In this document: piece after piece, positions 51,753-62,671 of the stretch
Layout of the letters: every line of letters begins with the position of its first letter
How positions within the stretch are numbered: position 1 is the first letter of the stretch
Assembly: GCF_022201045.2 (NCBI RefSeq)
Contig: NC_068561.1
Location: forward strand, 17,734,501 to 17,798,500
DNA from: Citrus sinensis
Lineage: Eukaryota; Streptophyta; Magnoliopsida; Sapindales; Rutaceae
Direction of reading: 5' to 3'
DNA: 64,000 bases
Translations under genes and position numbers: made by a program
The notes under the pieces: model-generated
What the model saw: only the letters and a program-made list of their open reading frames with translations
What the model was told of the DNA's origin: nothing
The model's database searches: none

Positions 51753-52029
51753 AATTTTATTTTGTTTTCTTTTGATTTGACCATGTTCCATCTTTAATGC
51801 TACAAATTCGTGTACTCGATGTCAAGGTAATGGGAAGTATTGCCAGGATGAAGCTTTTTAAGTTGGAAATTGGACAAATATCTTCTAGCGACTATTATGT
51901 ATTTATGCTCCCTATTTTGAAGTCATTTGTCAATGTTTAAGTTTGAATCCCTCAATTTTCTTAAAAGTTCTTTTCTTCTTGACGTTTATTATGACACGTT
52001 TTAATCTTGAAATTTTTTTTTCTTGGCAG

Positions 52030-53595
52030 GAACAACTAGAATGTATTCGGTTACCCGCTCTTACCTTTGATAAAGCAAGTAGTTATAGGGTGATCAACAA
52101 CAATGATGAAAATAAGGATTTTAATCAGAGTTTGGAAAATTGTAGCGTTATTGGAATCGATTGTGAGTGGGATAAAGATAAAGACAAAAAAGAGTATCAA
52201 GATATAATTTTTATCCAATTGAAATGTTACAATTGTGCATCCTAATAAGAAAGAACAAAGAAGATTGTGTAATCTATCTGCCGGACATGAGAAAAATTTT
52301 GTCCAAGCAAGTTAGAGATATTTTAAGTAATATATTCCAAGCTAACGACATATTGAAACTTGGGTTTGACGACCGTAACGATGTGAGAAATTTCAGTCTA
52401 ACATTAATGTATGATGGACTTGCGGGATGCAACAAGGTATTAATTTTTCACTTAATTTTTTATTTTTTTTAGTTATTAACATTTGAATATGTAAATTTTA
52501 TGTTAGATTTCTCCATTCGTCGGTGTATATAAGATTTATAAGTACTTGAATGGGGACAGGTGCTTAAGAGATAGATTAGGTCTGGCAAAAGTTTGTAAGG
52601 ACTTGCTAAGTGTGAGACTTCCAAAGGTAAAAATGTTTTCTTCATTCAATTTAATATGCAGTTTATTTTTTAATTTAATTTACTAAATTTGTTAAAAATA
52701 TATTCAATGTTTAGGATCAACAGAAAAACAATTGGGGTGATCGTCCGTTTAGTGAAGACTAGCTAAATTACACTGCTATTGATGTTTACATCTTGGTTCT
52801 TTTTTTATTAAGTTTAAAGTTAAGAATGTCATATTGCTGCGAATTATTTTTGTATTATTATTGTTGGTAATGCTAAAACTACTTTTTTAATACAGAGCAA
52901 GTGAATATAGAAAACTTATCAGAAGATTTATTGTGTTTACTAACTTTACTCTCCAAAAAACACAATGCCAACACTAAACGGCAAAAGGGGAGGAAATGTG
53001 ATAAGATGCAGCCACAGAGGGTTGATGGAAAAGTGCAGAAAGAGAAGTTAAGCTATGAATATAGACCACCCTCCTTGGGATAAATCTGTTCGTGGGAATG
53101 AAGTAGAGAAGATTTTATGTCATCTTTCAGTGAGTAAATTTTAATGATTAGATATTTATTTTCACCCATAGAATGAGACTAACAAGGTTTTCTTCAACAA
53201 CAAGGAACTTTTTAGGCTTTGAGAAATAGAGGTATTGACATCACCACTGATAAATCGATTAACCCTCAGTACTTGAAAGAAATATCTTATATACAACAAA
53301 GACTAACTCTAACCTTTGATCGTGGGTTCTTTGACGCTTGGCATGGTCTCGAAGGAAGACTCTACTTACTGGATGAAAACAAAAGAAATGTCGAACAAGT
53401 GACACAAGTATGTTTTTGTTCAACTTTCTAATAAGTAATCAAGTTATTGATCAACTTTGATAACTTATATAGAGCACTGTTTTTTTTTCTAGATCTTGAA
53501 TATGCTTATGAAAGGAGGCTGTTGCAAGAGCCACGATAAATGGTTCACGACTGAAGAGCAAGCACGTACACATAGAATTTTTCATCACTAATACA
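52030..53595 (+). pseudogene. Broken Mut7-like DEDD 3'-5' exonuclease gene
   Basis: Pieces of a DnaQ/RNase D-type exonuclease appear in order across likely exons. Exo I is SVIGIDCEWDKD (about 52145-52180). After a frameshift near 52225 the Exo II region reads DILKLGFDDRNDVRNF, with a donor at 52437. Exon 52507-52626 has RDRLGLAKVCKDLL. The next exon (from 52715) reads WGDRPFSED, then a TAG stop (52760-52762) where the family has Gln, then LNYTAID, the Exo III motif with Y and D. Further on, ALRNRGIDITTDKS (from about 53216) resembles the start of the C-terminal Mut7-C domain seen in plant homologues of mut-7. At least one frameshift and two stops disable it. It directly follows the DUF629 pseudogene on the same strand. 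Confidence 0.7.
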
Positions 53596-54113
53596 TTAGG
53601 TATATTTTACACCTACAAGTGCATAGGCATAGAGTCTCACATTAAGCAGTGGGTGGACATGAGAGACTGCACACATTTGTAATTGTGCCAACGGGCCGGG
53701 CAGTTACGTCCTAGGTAACTTTATTGTGACTTTAATGTAATTACATAGAAGGATATACTTAAAAATGTGTGCAGCCTTTCATGTCCACTTACACAGAAGG
53801 ATTTTTACCAGTGGACATGAAGAGTGGTGGGGTTGGCGTGTCCATTTTAATGGTTAAATCAATACTTAAGTATTTAGAGATAATATTATAAAATTAGCTT
53901 GACAGCCTTGGTGCATTAGTGCACTTACCTCGTTTGGAGAGTCTTTCTCATTCTATAGAAAGTTTCGTATGATCGGGAATAATTTAGGGTGACATGGGGT
54001 TATGCTCTAGGGTTTTGGAATTAGTATTGACTTGATTTTTTTATTAATTTTTCATAAAAATACAATTAACTGTTATTAGATTAATAAAAAAGATAAAATT
54101 AATTAAATCTTAA
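53596..54113. other. Spacer with an imperfect inverted repeat
   Basis: About 53649-53678 (GTGGACATGAGAGACTGCAC) is matched in reverse complement at about 53762-53790 (GTGCAGCCTTTCATGTCCAC) with a loop of about 85 bases. It may be a small foldback element. The rest shows nothing recognisable. Confidence 0.45.
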
Positions 54114-55467
54114 TGTTGTGCAAATTTTATTGAACTCGCAAGCGCACGAATCTATTGTAGAATAAACTAATGGTGACAAATGTCGATCCTACGAGGAGGT
54201 GGATTTTAATTGTGTGTAGAATTAATTTTGTAAATGGTTGTTGGATTTGTGGTGAAAATGATTTGGATTATCTTAAAATTGGAATTGAAATGGCAAGAAT
54301 AAATTCTAAAATTGGAATTAAAATGGCGAGAATAAATTGAAGAGAAATCGATTGAGATGACGTACTTGGGTATCTGGATCCGTATCAACATGCATCATAG
54401 GCTAAATAATCATTATTAATGCCAATTAAATCATGAGGGGGGAATCCACACCTCATAAACCACGCTCTAATCAATATGGTGCTAAGGGCTTATCGTGCCA
54501 AATAATAATAACATTGTACTAGGGGGCCGGTGAAACCAAGGCGGTACTAGACAAGATTAGTATTATTTGTCAACGAGAAGTCAAAACATCCACAAAAATT
54601 AGAGGGGAAGAGAAAGTAAATTTACCAAATAAAACCCATCACACATGTTGAGACTTCACCTTCAACCCAAGCTTGAAAGAAAATTAGCCACTCATAATTG
54701 AACTATGGGCAAAATGAAAATTTATTAAAATACGTAGAAAATACAAAATGGAGAAGGAATTACAGAAAATGGATCCCAAAAATTGATTCAGAGCTATCAA
54801 ATTAGGGGGGGAGGCCCCCTTTTTTATAGATACATTGAGTAAATCATGGCCATCGGATTAAAAATAATTTGGACGATCAGGATTGTGCCCTGTCATCAGT
54901 CAACAGTACGCGGTTTGACCACGTGGTTTGAACAGTAACACAGTTTGACCCGGCTTTGAACAGTAACGCGGTTTGGTTGAAAATAATCTTGTGTAATGCA
55001 TGTACTGTACGCGCGATTTTTAGTCCACTAATATACTGCCACGTCACCAATCAACAATGCATAAGAATTTTAGCCCAACAGGATCGTGACACCTCATCAG
55101 TCAATGCCACATCATCAGTCAATGCCACATCATCGATCCGTCTATGTGAACAATGTTGTAAACAGTAACGTAGATAGTACCGTACATGTGAATAGTACCG
55201 TCTATGTGAACAGTACCATTTTTCCTTTTATGCTCCTTTTAAGATTTTCGACCGTCCTGAGTTCAAAAGTGATATCCGTTTTACCGTTTGATCTCTCGTT
55301 TATTGTGAAATGACTATGATGTCCCTAAAATACATAAAATACTTACTTAAAATCAAACACACATAATTAAATTACAAGAAGCTTAAATACATAAAAGTAA
55401 GGGTTGTTAATAAGACTCGAAATGTAAAATGACGATTTTCTCCTTTACAAATATGCATTTTCTAACA
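54114..55467 (-). mobile_element. Solo LTR of a retrotransposon, 1354 bp
   Basis: On the minus strand it begins TGTTAGAAAATGC and ends GCACAACA, so it has canonical TG...CA ends. The flanking 5-mers CTTAA (54109-54113) and CTCAA (55468-55472) differ at one base, consistent with a decayed target duplication. Inside, on the minus strand, are a promoter-like TCTATAAAAAAGG and possible polyadenylation signals. Short internal repeats include two copies of CATCAGTCAATGCCACAT and several GTGAACAGTA-like units. No internal coding region or partner LTR is present, which indicates a solo LTR left by recombination. Confidence 0.68.
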
Positions 55468-56384
55468 CTCAACACTTAACCATACATTATTATACATATA
55501 TAAAATTACGAGAAACTGAATTAGCATTTAGTCCAAATTTTATGATCTACAAGGTCTCTCAGTGGGCCTATATCTTAAGAGATGTGCATTAACCACACCT
55601 AGTTCATGTGAATTATGTTAGTTTTTCATAGATTTTAAGTTAGTTGAAGAAAATGGTTTAGGTAGTTGCTGTAAGAGATGGAGTGGCTACTATAAAAGTG
55701 AAAGTGATTGGCTCGTGTTTTATCATTTAGTCTGTCCTAATTTACATATATGTGTTATTGTCCTGATTTACATGTACGTTTTATTGTTCCAACTGATATA
55801 ACTCTCCAAGCTAGTATATTTCTACCTCTTCGTCAACGAAGGTCTTTTTTGTGTTGAAATCAAGAGACAGGGTAGCTACTTCCCTTAGGTTTATAGCTTG
55901 ATTCCATTTGTCTGATTCGTCTTCGTACTTCAGGAATCATTTATTCTACCTTAAGGTGAAACAAGGACAACTTACTCTTTCAACAAATGGATTTTGTTTT
56001 TTTAATCGAAATATAGAATAGGGGTGGAATTCTTTTCATTATCACAAAGAATAATTATATGTTGAACCACAAACAAATATATAAATTGATGTGGTAACAT
56101 ACAGTTTGTCGATTAAAAAAAAAAAAATAAATTATATGGATCTTATCATGATTTATTCATTCAATGATAACATACCGCATTAGTTTGCACAATACTATTT
56201 ATATAAAACTATTTATGAGTGTGTCATTACTCTTTTTAGTTAATAAGCATAGATTTATGAGTTTTAATATAAATCTATCATAGATTGTGATATTTTAAAA
56301 AATGAAAAAAAAAAGAAGAAGCTGGGAGTGGATTATTTTTATTTTATTCTTTTGAATAAACAATTATATTGTTTAGTATTAAGA

Positions 56385-56610
56385 TGGTATAGCTCCTATT
56401 AAAAAAAAACTATGCTATAAAATAAAAGTTAATAGTAGATGATAAATATAATTTTTATATAATAATTTTTTAAAAAAATAAAGATATTATATTATTTTTA
56501 TTATAAAAGTGATTGATTAAATTAGCTTAACTTTTAAATTATAACAGTTAATGTTTATCAAATATTAAAATATTATAACTTTTAAACTACAATCTTAATA
56601 CTAAAGAGGG
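56385..56610. repeat. Degraded Tourist-like MITE copy
   Basis: It has the same internal layout as the copy at 40811, including ATAAAATAAAAGTTAATAGT and TTTAAATTATAACAG, with eroded ends. Confidence 0.45.
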
Positions 56611-57210
56611 CCAGCATTGAGTAATAATATAATTTAATAATATTTGTCTATGTTTTAGAATAACATATGGCTGCACGTTTCATGGAAAACCTAAATAGGT
56701 CCTAAGAAAATGGATGTGCCTTTTTATGCATTTGGCCCAATTGGCAAGTGGACGTTTTTGGATCACCAGTCGTTCTAAATTAGTTTATTAAATACGGAGA
56801 AATGCTTTTACCACCCCTTAATAATACTGATAAAACCCCTTTCGGGAATTTGCCGCTTTAACCTCAGTTAAAATGACTACTTTAACCTTATTTTAGTTAC
56901 ACAGAAAGACAAAATTCTTCTTCTATGCCTATACATCACTCTAATCGTCATAAAAAACTGTAGTAGCCTGAATTTTTGTTGTAAATAATAAAAAAAAAAG
57001 TCTTTTCATTTCTTTTTTCATTTTTCTCTATAATTTTAATTTTAGTATTTGAAATGGCCAAAGAAAGAAAGAGGATATACAAAATACAGTAATAGTGGAT
57101 TTTTGAGGAAAATTTATGAATAGAAGTTAAAAAAAAATGGTGTAGATTAGCATATTTCATTGCCATCACAATAATCAATTTTTTTTTTCTCTTTTTTCTT
57201 TGTAAAATTT

Positions 57211-57486
57211 TTATTTAGGCATAATAGAAAAAGCTCCATTGTAAATTTTTGGATTTCTATCTTGCTGGATTTGAAGGAGTAGGAAGTAGCGCCACTCTTG
57301 CATACCCCTTGAAGGCTTAAAAGAGTTGAACACACTGACAAGGAGCCGAGACGTTTTCAGCAAATTATGAAACAAAAAGCCCGAATCGGCCCGGCCAAGC
57401 CCAGGAGATGCATCCGGGTCCTCGGGGAAGAGGACGGAAATTAAAAGAGATGCCACGTATGCAAATAACTGACGCCACTCGCGAAG
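57211..57486 (-). other. Open frame of unknown origin
   Basis: From about 57486 down to 57211 the minus strand stays open for about 90 codons. It is clearly less AT-rich than its surroundings and includes LFPEDPDASPGLGRADSGF. I do not recognise the product. No splice sites, promoter or family motif support a gene. It may be a fragment of a gene or of a retroelement. Confidence 0.25.
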
Positions 57487-58040
57487 CTTGGAAGTGGGAA
57501 TTTTAACTCGGGTTAAACTAATAAACCAAAATAATATTTAACAAATACTAAAGTATTATCTTATTGAGACTAATATGATTTTTTTTTAGTTATATATGTG
57601 AATTTTTTGAAGGAACAAATATTAATTTTATTGAGATCGTAAAAAATTGTGTTAAGAACCCATATAAACATGACTTATTTTAATAAAATTCATAAGAAAT
57701 TTTCTAAACATTACTATGGCTCAGAGAAAATTTCAAGAGCTAGCCCGGGCTACAACTACCGAGGCTAGCTCGAATATTTCTCACGATTTAGAGGTTTAAA
57801 AGAAAATAGATAATATGAGACAATTTGGCAATCACATAACGCATTTCTATATCAGTTTATACAATAAATTGTATACATATTATTATTGATAATAAAATAT
57901 CCATCTTGTTAATACTACCATGACCATTGTAATTGCATAAATCTTCTTTTATGAGAATATATTTTAAAACTTGTTCGATTAATTATTAGGCAGCTAGTAT
58001 CTAAATTTAATTAAGTTTAGAATATGATTGAAACTATAGC

Positions 58041-58312
58041 CCCGTTTGATATTGAGGTATTAAAACTTTTAAAATATAATTGTTGTGAAAAAAATTTATG
58101 ACCGTGAAAATAAAATTTGATAGGGTATATATAGTAACTATGACTTTAGAAAATAATTTTGACAAAATATTAAATATGTTATAAGTTTACCATCATGTAA
58201 TGGTGGATAAAATTAACTTAGCTTTCAAGGCACAGTAATTAATGTTTACCAAATATTTTAGTATTGTAGTTTTTAAGCTACAACTCATCAAACTCAATGC
58301 CAAATTAAGATT
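58041..58312. repeat. Tourist-like MITE copy
   Basis: It starts GCCCCGTTTGATATTGAGG and ends CATCAAACTCAATGCCAAAT, imperfect inverted ends of the same family as 21299 and 40811, with an AT-rich core in the same order as 40811. Confidence 0.55.
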
Positions 58313-60517
58313 AAGTTACTCCGACTTTTAATACTCAACTATTATGAGTCAAATTTATTGGCGGAATTGTGACTGTATGACTTTTAATATAAAACTTGCA
58401 TCTCAATAATATGGTATATTTGTATTTTTCAAAATTGAACCAAAAAAACTATAATTACATTGCATCTGTTTTTAACTTTTTTTTCTCGAGCTTGAAGCCT
58501 TGAATTATCTAGTATATAATTACTTTGACATCTTCTAATGATAAAATGTCGCATGGCATTATACGTTTAAAAAAAAATTTTAAGATTTAATTACTATTTT
58601 TCAATACTTTGAGTAAAATTATTTATAAACTTTCCGTCCTTCGTACGAGTCCTCAATATCATATATATATATGCCATATGGTAAGTAGTTCGTGACACTC
58701 TCAATAAAACTATTTATAAACTTTAAACTGATTTCCTGCTTCAACAGATGTGATTGTTTGTTACCACTGAACGACATGGTCTAAACAATCACTTTTTGCA
58801 TTAAGATTTTAATGAACTTTGACGATCTATAAGCAAATATTTATCTATTTTAATGAAGGAATTCATAGGGTTAAAGCTGAGAGAGAGTCAATTGAGAAAG
58901 ACTCGAAAAATTAAAAGGTCTAATAGGTTAGTGAGCTAACAATGGATAACTCAATTTTAACCGTTCATATGTATCTGGCACGTACAAACCGTCAAATCTT
59001 TATACGACGAATATAAACGAAGTGTGGAAAAGAAGAAAAAAAACAAACACAAAAAGGAAAAGGAAAAGAAGGAACATGATTGCAATCAAAGTTACGTAGC
59101 ATCGATGCTTTACGTAAATAAACCTAATTGGTGCACAAACAAGTTAAAAGCCAGGAAAAGCGTAAAGGACAATTTGACCAACACGATACAGCCTCTACAA
59201 AGTTTCAAAGCTTCCATGTGCTTAGAGATGAAAAAGATATATACATATGCATATGTGTATGTATATGTGTGCGTAACTTCCAAAGACTAGTAGATAACAT
59301 GACACGTTGCTGAAACTTAAAAACGCAAAGGTCTATTCAAATTGTTCGTGTAAAAGCCACAAACAATCACTATAAATAAGCATAAACCATGACAAATTTG
59401 ATAATAATTGTTCTTTAAAAGGAAGAGACTTAAGCGGGAGTCATTTTACACCCTCCCGGTCAATCTTTTCATGCCACGGCTATGCTGACGCTACACGCAC
59501 GCACCTTTCATTTTCCACCGAGGAATTTACTTGGCGGCAAATAAACGCGTGGCGGGCAATCATTTTCTTTTACACCTTAACACTTGAAAAGCCTTATCCA
59601 CTCCTTCCTTTAATTCTAGAGGGGATTGATGAATAATGATCAATTGATTGATTTCTCCGTACCAACTGATCAGGCGGCTCCACACGGCATGAACTTTTCG
59701 ATGAGCTCAAATTAATTCATCAGCTTTCCCACCGGAACATAAGGCAGTGGCTAGTGGAGCTGCTCCATCTATCGTATAGTACTGATTATTGGAGTATTTA
59801 TGATGATTGTCAAATTATAATAATAAATATAAATTTAATATTTATTTATATAATCGTCCGGTCCTTATTAGTGTTCCATTATGTAAAATAATTTCAACAT
59901 AACTAAACTTAGAATATAATTTGTTGTTAATATCGCACTTGATAGATAATAAAGAATTGATAAAACTTTAAGTTGTTAGCTAAATATTGTATCAAAAGTG
60001 TGTTAAAATCTAAGTATATATAAGAACAACATAACTAAAATTAATTTCTCTCCTAATTCATGAAAGCGAGGTTTAAATTTTAGGTATCTTATACTAACAT
60101 ATATTATAGATTTATGAGCTGGTCCAAATTAAAATCCACAAAACATAAAATACTACTAACTTAGTTCTTTAATTGGACCAAAGAGATAAAAATTATTTCA
60201 GTGTTGTATTTTGAAAAATGTGAGTATCATCTTCTCTTGAGATTTTTGCAAGGAATGTCTTTACTCAACGAGGACACAAAGTGGATACATGGTCGTTGTA
60301 GAAATAATTTGCTTCATTTCTAGTGTCTTTGTCACCGAAGTTAACCATACCACACTACTTTGAAAAATTGGCCGTGTGGTTTGTGGTATCTGTCAAATAC
60401 ATAATGCAGCAATTGTGTATCATTTTGTCATTAAAATTGTAGGTGACCACCCTTAATGCTTACTGCAATTCTTCTATGCCATTGATTTTTTCTTCTTCCA
60501 AATAATAATAATAATAA

Positions 60518-60670
60518 GGAGCTTGCTATGTTGCAGCTTCTGCAAGTAACATAGCCAATGGAAATCTTCCACGGGTGTTGGTGCTGATGCAACGTAGGCA
60601 AGGGAGCCGTGTATGCAAGGGTCAATATGCCAAGGCTGTTAGTTGCAGCTTCTGCAACTTAGCCGTGTCC
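60518..60670. mobile_element. Foldback MITE of the same family as 12089 and 10335
   Basis: The left end GGAGCTTGCTATGTTGCAG and the right end (complement of GGACACGGCTAAGTTGCAG) are imperfect inverted repeats. Each is followed by the small palindrome GCAGCTTCTGC or its complement. TAATAATAA flanks both sides (60509-60517 and 60671-60679). This is a 9-bp match, but it lies in TAA simple repeats, so the duplication is suggestive only. Confidence 0.6.
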
Positions 60671-61342
60671 TAATAATAATAATAATAAGAGGCCAAGGGG
60701 GTTCGATACCTGATAAAGACATGCACTCACCTATCAGTCCCTTTATATAACTTGTCGCTGTCATTATTGAACGTCCTGTAGAATTTTGTCCAATTGTCTA
60801 CAGGCTGTATTATATACATGAATAAATTGGGAATAATAATAAAATTAAAATCTATAGTCCATCAAACAATCATGCACATTCATAATTCGTAGAAATTAAT
60901 CAAATAATTAAAAAAAAAAAAAAACTTCGAGAGATGGAAACAAGCATCAGGACACAACAATACCTGGATGTTTGTTGGTTTAACTAATTAGTAACCAATC
61001 TTTTCTTTTTCTTTTTCTTAAAAGATTGACACATGTTTGCTGCGAATATTAATTTCACTTCCACTATCGAGAAGGATTTAATTTATATTTATTTAAAATT
61101 ATTCTGATTGTTCTCAGAGAATCAAGCATTTTTTTTTTGTTTGGATTTAACGTAGAGATAATGGAACATATTACAACTTCGAATAATTCCGGGAAAAAAT
61201 ATAGATACAGTAACCCGGTATTCGCCGGAGCAATTTTGTTCCTATTTTATCGGAAATTAATAAAATTCCGATTATTATTACGATTCACATATGAATTACA
61301 CAAACCGCCGTGCGGCTTAAATATACAAAAGGCGAGTCCAGC

Positions 61343-62641
61343 TCACTGCGAGACCCCGGCAACCGTCGCTTCCGGCTGATAAATTAAATCACCGAGCAGC
61401 GGTCTCAGCTTATCTTTCCAGTTCTCTTCGCCCCTCCTCATACTCTTCTTTATCTCCACGACAACTAGATCATCCGTTAACCGGTCAATCCCTATAACCA
61501 TCGTAAAATTCCCATTTTGCCCCTCCAGCTTTGCCCCCCACTCTTTCTTTGTCACCGCCAGTCTGTCGCCATCAGCCACGAGTCGCGCCACCTCCTCCAC
61601 TTTCTCTAAAATTTTCTCGGGCGTTTCATTGGACAAGAATCGCTCGTTGCAAAAGGGCGCGTCGTTGTTGTTGAAGTCGTCGAACAAACCGGACAGATTG
61701 AAACCGGAGGAGAGCGAGATTATATCGAAAGCATTTAAGTATTTCTCACTCCCGACGTTACATCCCACCGAGTCTTTCAAATCAAAATCCTCGTGAGGAA
61801 ACTTCCTCTCTTTATAATCCTTTTTGAACCACGGATCACGGAGAATCTCATCAACGGTGATCCTCGTAGCGGGATCCGTATCGAGAAGCCGGCCAATAAA
61901 CCATTTCAGATCAGGAGACGTCCATTTCGGGCACCGGTATTCGCCTTTATAAATCTTCCGGTACATAGCCATGAGATTAGGATCATTGAACGGCAAGTAA
62001 CCTGCGTTGAGAACGAACAAAACGACACCGCACGACCACATATCCACCTTAGCTCCATCGTAACCTTTCTTCGCTAATATCTCCGGTGCCACGTAAGCAG
62101 GAGTGCCGCACAGAGTGTGCAACATTCCGTCCGGTCGGATCTGCTCCTTCACCGCACTGAGTCCGAAATCCGATATCTTCAGGTCCCAATTTTCGTCGAG
62201 CAAGAGGTTCTCGAGCTTCAAATCTCGATGGAAGACTCCTCTGGAGTGACAATACTCAACGGCTGAGATTAGCTGCTGAAAGTACCGACGGCTGAGCTGC
62301 TCGCTGAAACGTCCCTTCGAGATCTTGGCGAAGAGCTCGCCGCCCTTTGCGAACTCCATCACGAAATAGATCTTGGCCTTGGTGGCCAGGACCTCGTACA
62401 GCTTCACGATGTTAGGGTGGCGCAGCCGGCTCATGATAGAGATCTCCCGCTTAACGTGCGCCGTCAAGCCGCCCATGAGGATTTTCTGTTTACTAACGGC
62501 TTTGATCGCCACGCTCTGTCCCGTGCGGACATTCCGGCCGTGGTAGACCTTGGCGAAAGCACCGCAGCCGATAATTTTGCCCACCTCGTATTTCCCGAAC
62601 AAGTTAACTTCTCGCGAAATATCGCCAGTGTTATCACCCAT
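61343..62641 (-). CDS. CIPK: CBL-interacting protein kinase (CIPK11/CIPK14-like), 432 aa, intronless CDS
   Basis: This is a calcium-CBL-regulated Ser/Thr kinase of the SnRK3 family. From the ATG at 62641 the protein has 432 residues. The kinase domain spans about residues 18-273: GCGAFAKV glycine loop (25-32), VAIK lysine K47, catalytic loop HRDLKLEN (138-145), DFG at 158-160, activation loop with [10 protein letters not shown], and APE at 185-187. The NAF motif NAFDIISLS begins at N303 and is followed by SGFNLSGLF; the PPI region is near residues 335-370. The family normally has HRDLKPEN, so Pro to Leu at 143 is a departure; the catalytic D140, K142 and N145 are kept. Phrases such as [13 protein letters not shown] and [21 protein letters not shown] point to the CIPK11/CIPK14 group. 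The open frame upstream has no ATG, so this start is preferred. Confidence 0.92.
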   Translation of the reverse strand: MGDNTGDISREVNLFGKYEVGKIIGCGAFAKVYHGRNVRTGQSVAIKAVSKQKILMGGLTAHVKREISIMSRLRHPNIVKLYEVLATKAKIYFVMEFAKGGELFAKISKGRFSEQLSRRYFQQLISAVEYCHSRGVFHRDLKLENLLLDENWDLKISDFGLSAVKEQIRPDGMLHTLCGTPAYVAPEILAKKGYDGAKVDMWSCGVVLFVLNAGYLPFNDPNLMAMYRKIYKGEYRCPKWTSPDLKWFIGRLLDTDPATRITVDEILRDPWFKKDYKERKFPHEDFDLKDSVGCNVGSEKYLNAFDIISLSSGFNLSGLFDDFNNNDAPFCNERFLSNETPEKILEKVEEVARLVADGDRLAVTKKEWGAKLEGQNGNFTMVIGIDRLTDDLVVVEIKKSMRRGEENWKDKLRPLLGDLIYQPEATVAGVSQ

Positions 62642-62663
62642 GGTTGCTGTTAACGTCGTGCAT
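62634..62663 (-). promoter_or_regulatory. Ten-codon upstream ORF overlapping the CIPK start codon
   Basis: An ATG at 62663 opens a nine-residue frame that ends in a TGA lying inside codons 2 and 3 of the kinase, out of frame with it. A ribosome using this ATG would pass the kinase start. It is a plausible translational brake; no experimental support is visible. Confidence 0.5.
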
Positions 62664-62671
62664 GAATTCAA

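Larger units (their letters stand above)
47965..51940 (+). pseudogene. Broken DUF627/DUF629 (ubiquitin carboxyl-terminal hydrolase-related) gene
   Basis: Plant DUF627/DUF629 proteins are large and end in a USP-like domain; their role is little known. Recognisable pieces in order: AIVLCPNSISLVYVYACSLYD and YNEVVTECSRALKISSPNP (DUF627, from 47965); an open 123-codon piece from 48392 with WGNWKCWFCYEDSKKFGDRE, a zinc-finger-like unit of DUF629; after a transposon, ITLLVNLRDTLQLLLTHNCL and SQLGSICQN (about 49700-50100); EALRAVEGIYGDETL (about 50320); FELDFILNVLETNQ; and after a second insertion ISSSDYYVFMLPILKSF (to about 51935). It is interrupted by several stops in 48240-48400, frameshifts, the insertion at 48761-49621, and another at about 50672-51752. 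No USP domain follows. It is a multiply damaged paralogue. Confidence 0.72.
55468..61342. other. Gene-poor region with MITEs
   Basis: No intact gene was recognised. It contains MITE copies (about 56385-56610, about 58041-58312 and 60518-60670), an unexplained open frame (57211-57486, minus) and several short A/T runs. The end is the 3' flank of the CIPK gene. Confidence 0.5.

Noticed and set aside
60696..60720. GGTTCGAT-like sequence suggesting a tRNA gene
   Set aside because: Only a T-arm-like string is present; no cloverleaf can be drawn around it.
62642..62671. In-frame extension upstream of the second CIPK start
   Set aside because: The extension begins with TTG, not ATG; 62641 is the first ATG in this frame.
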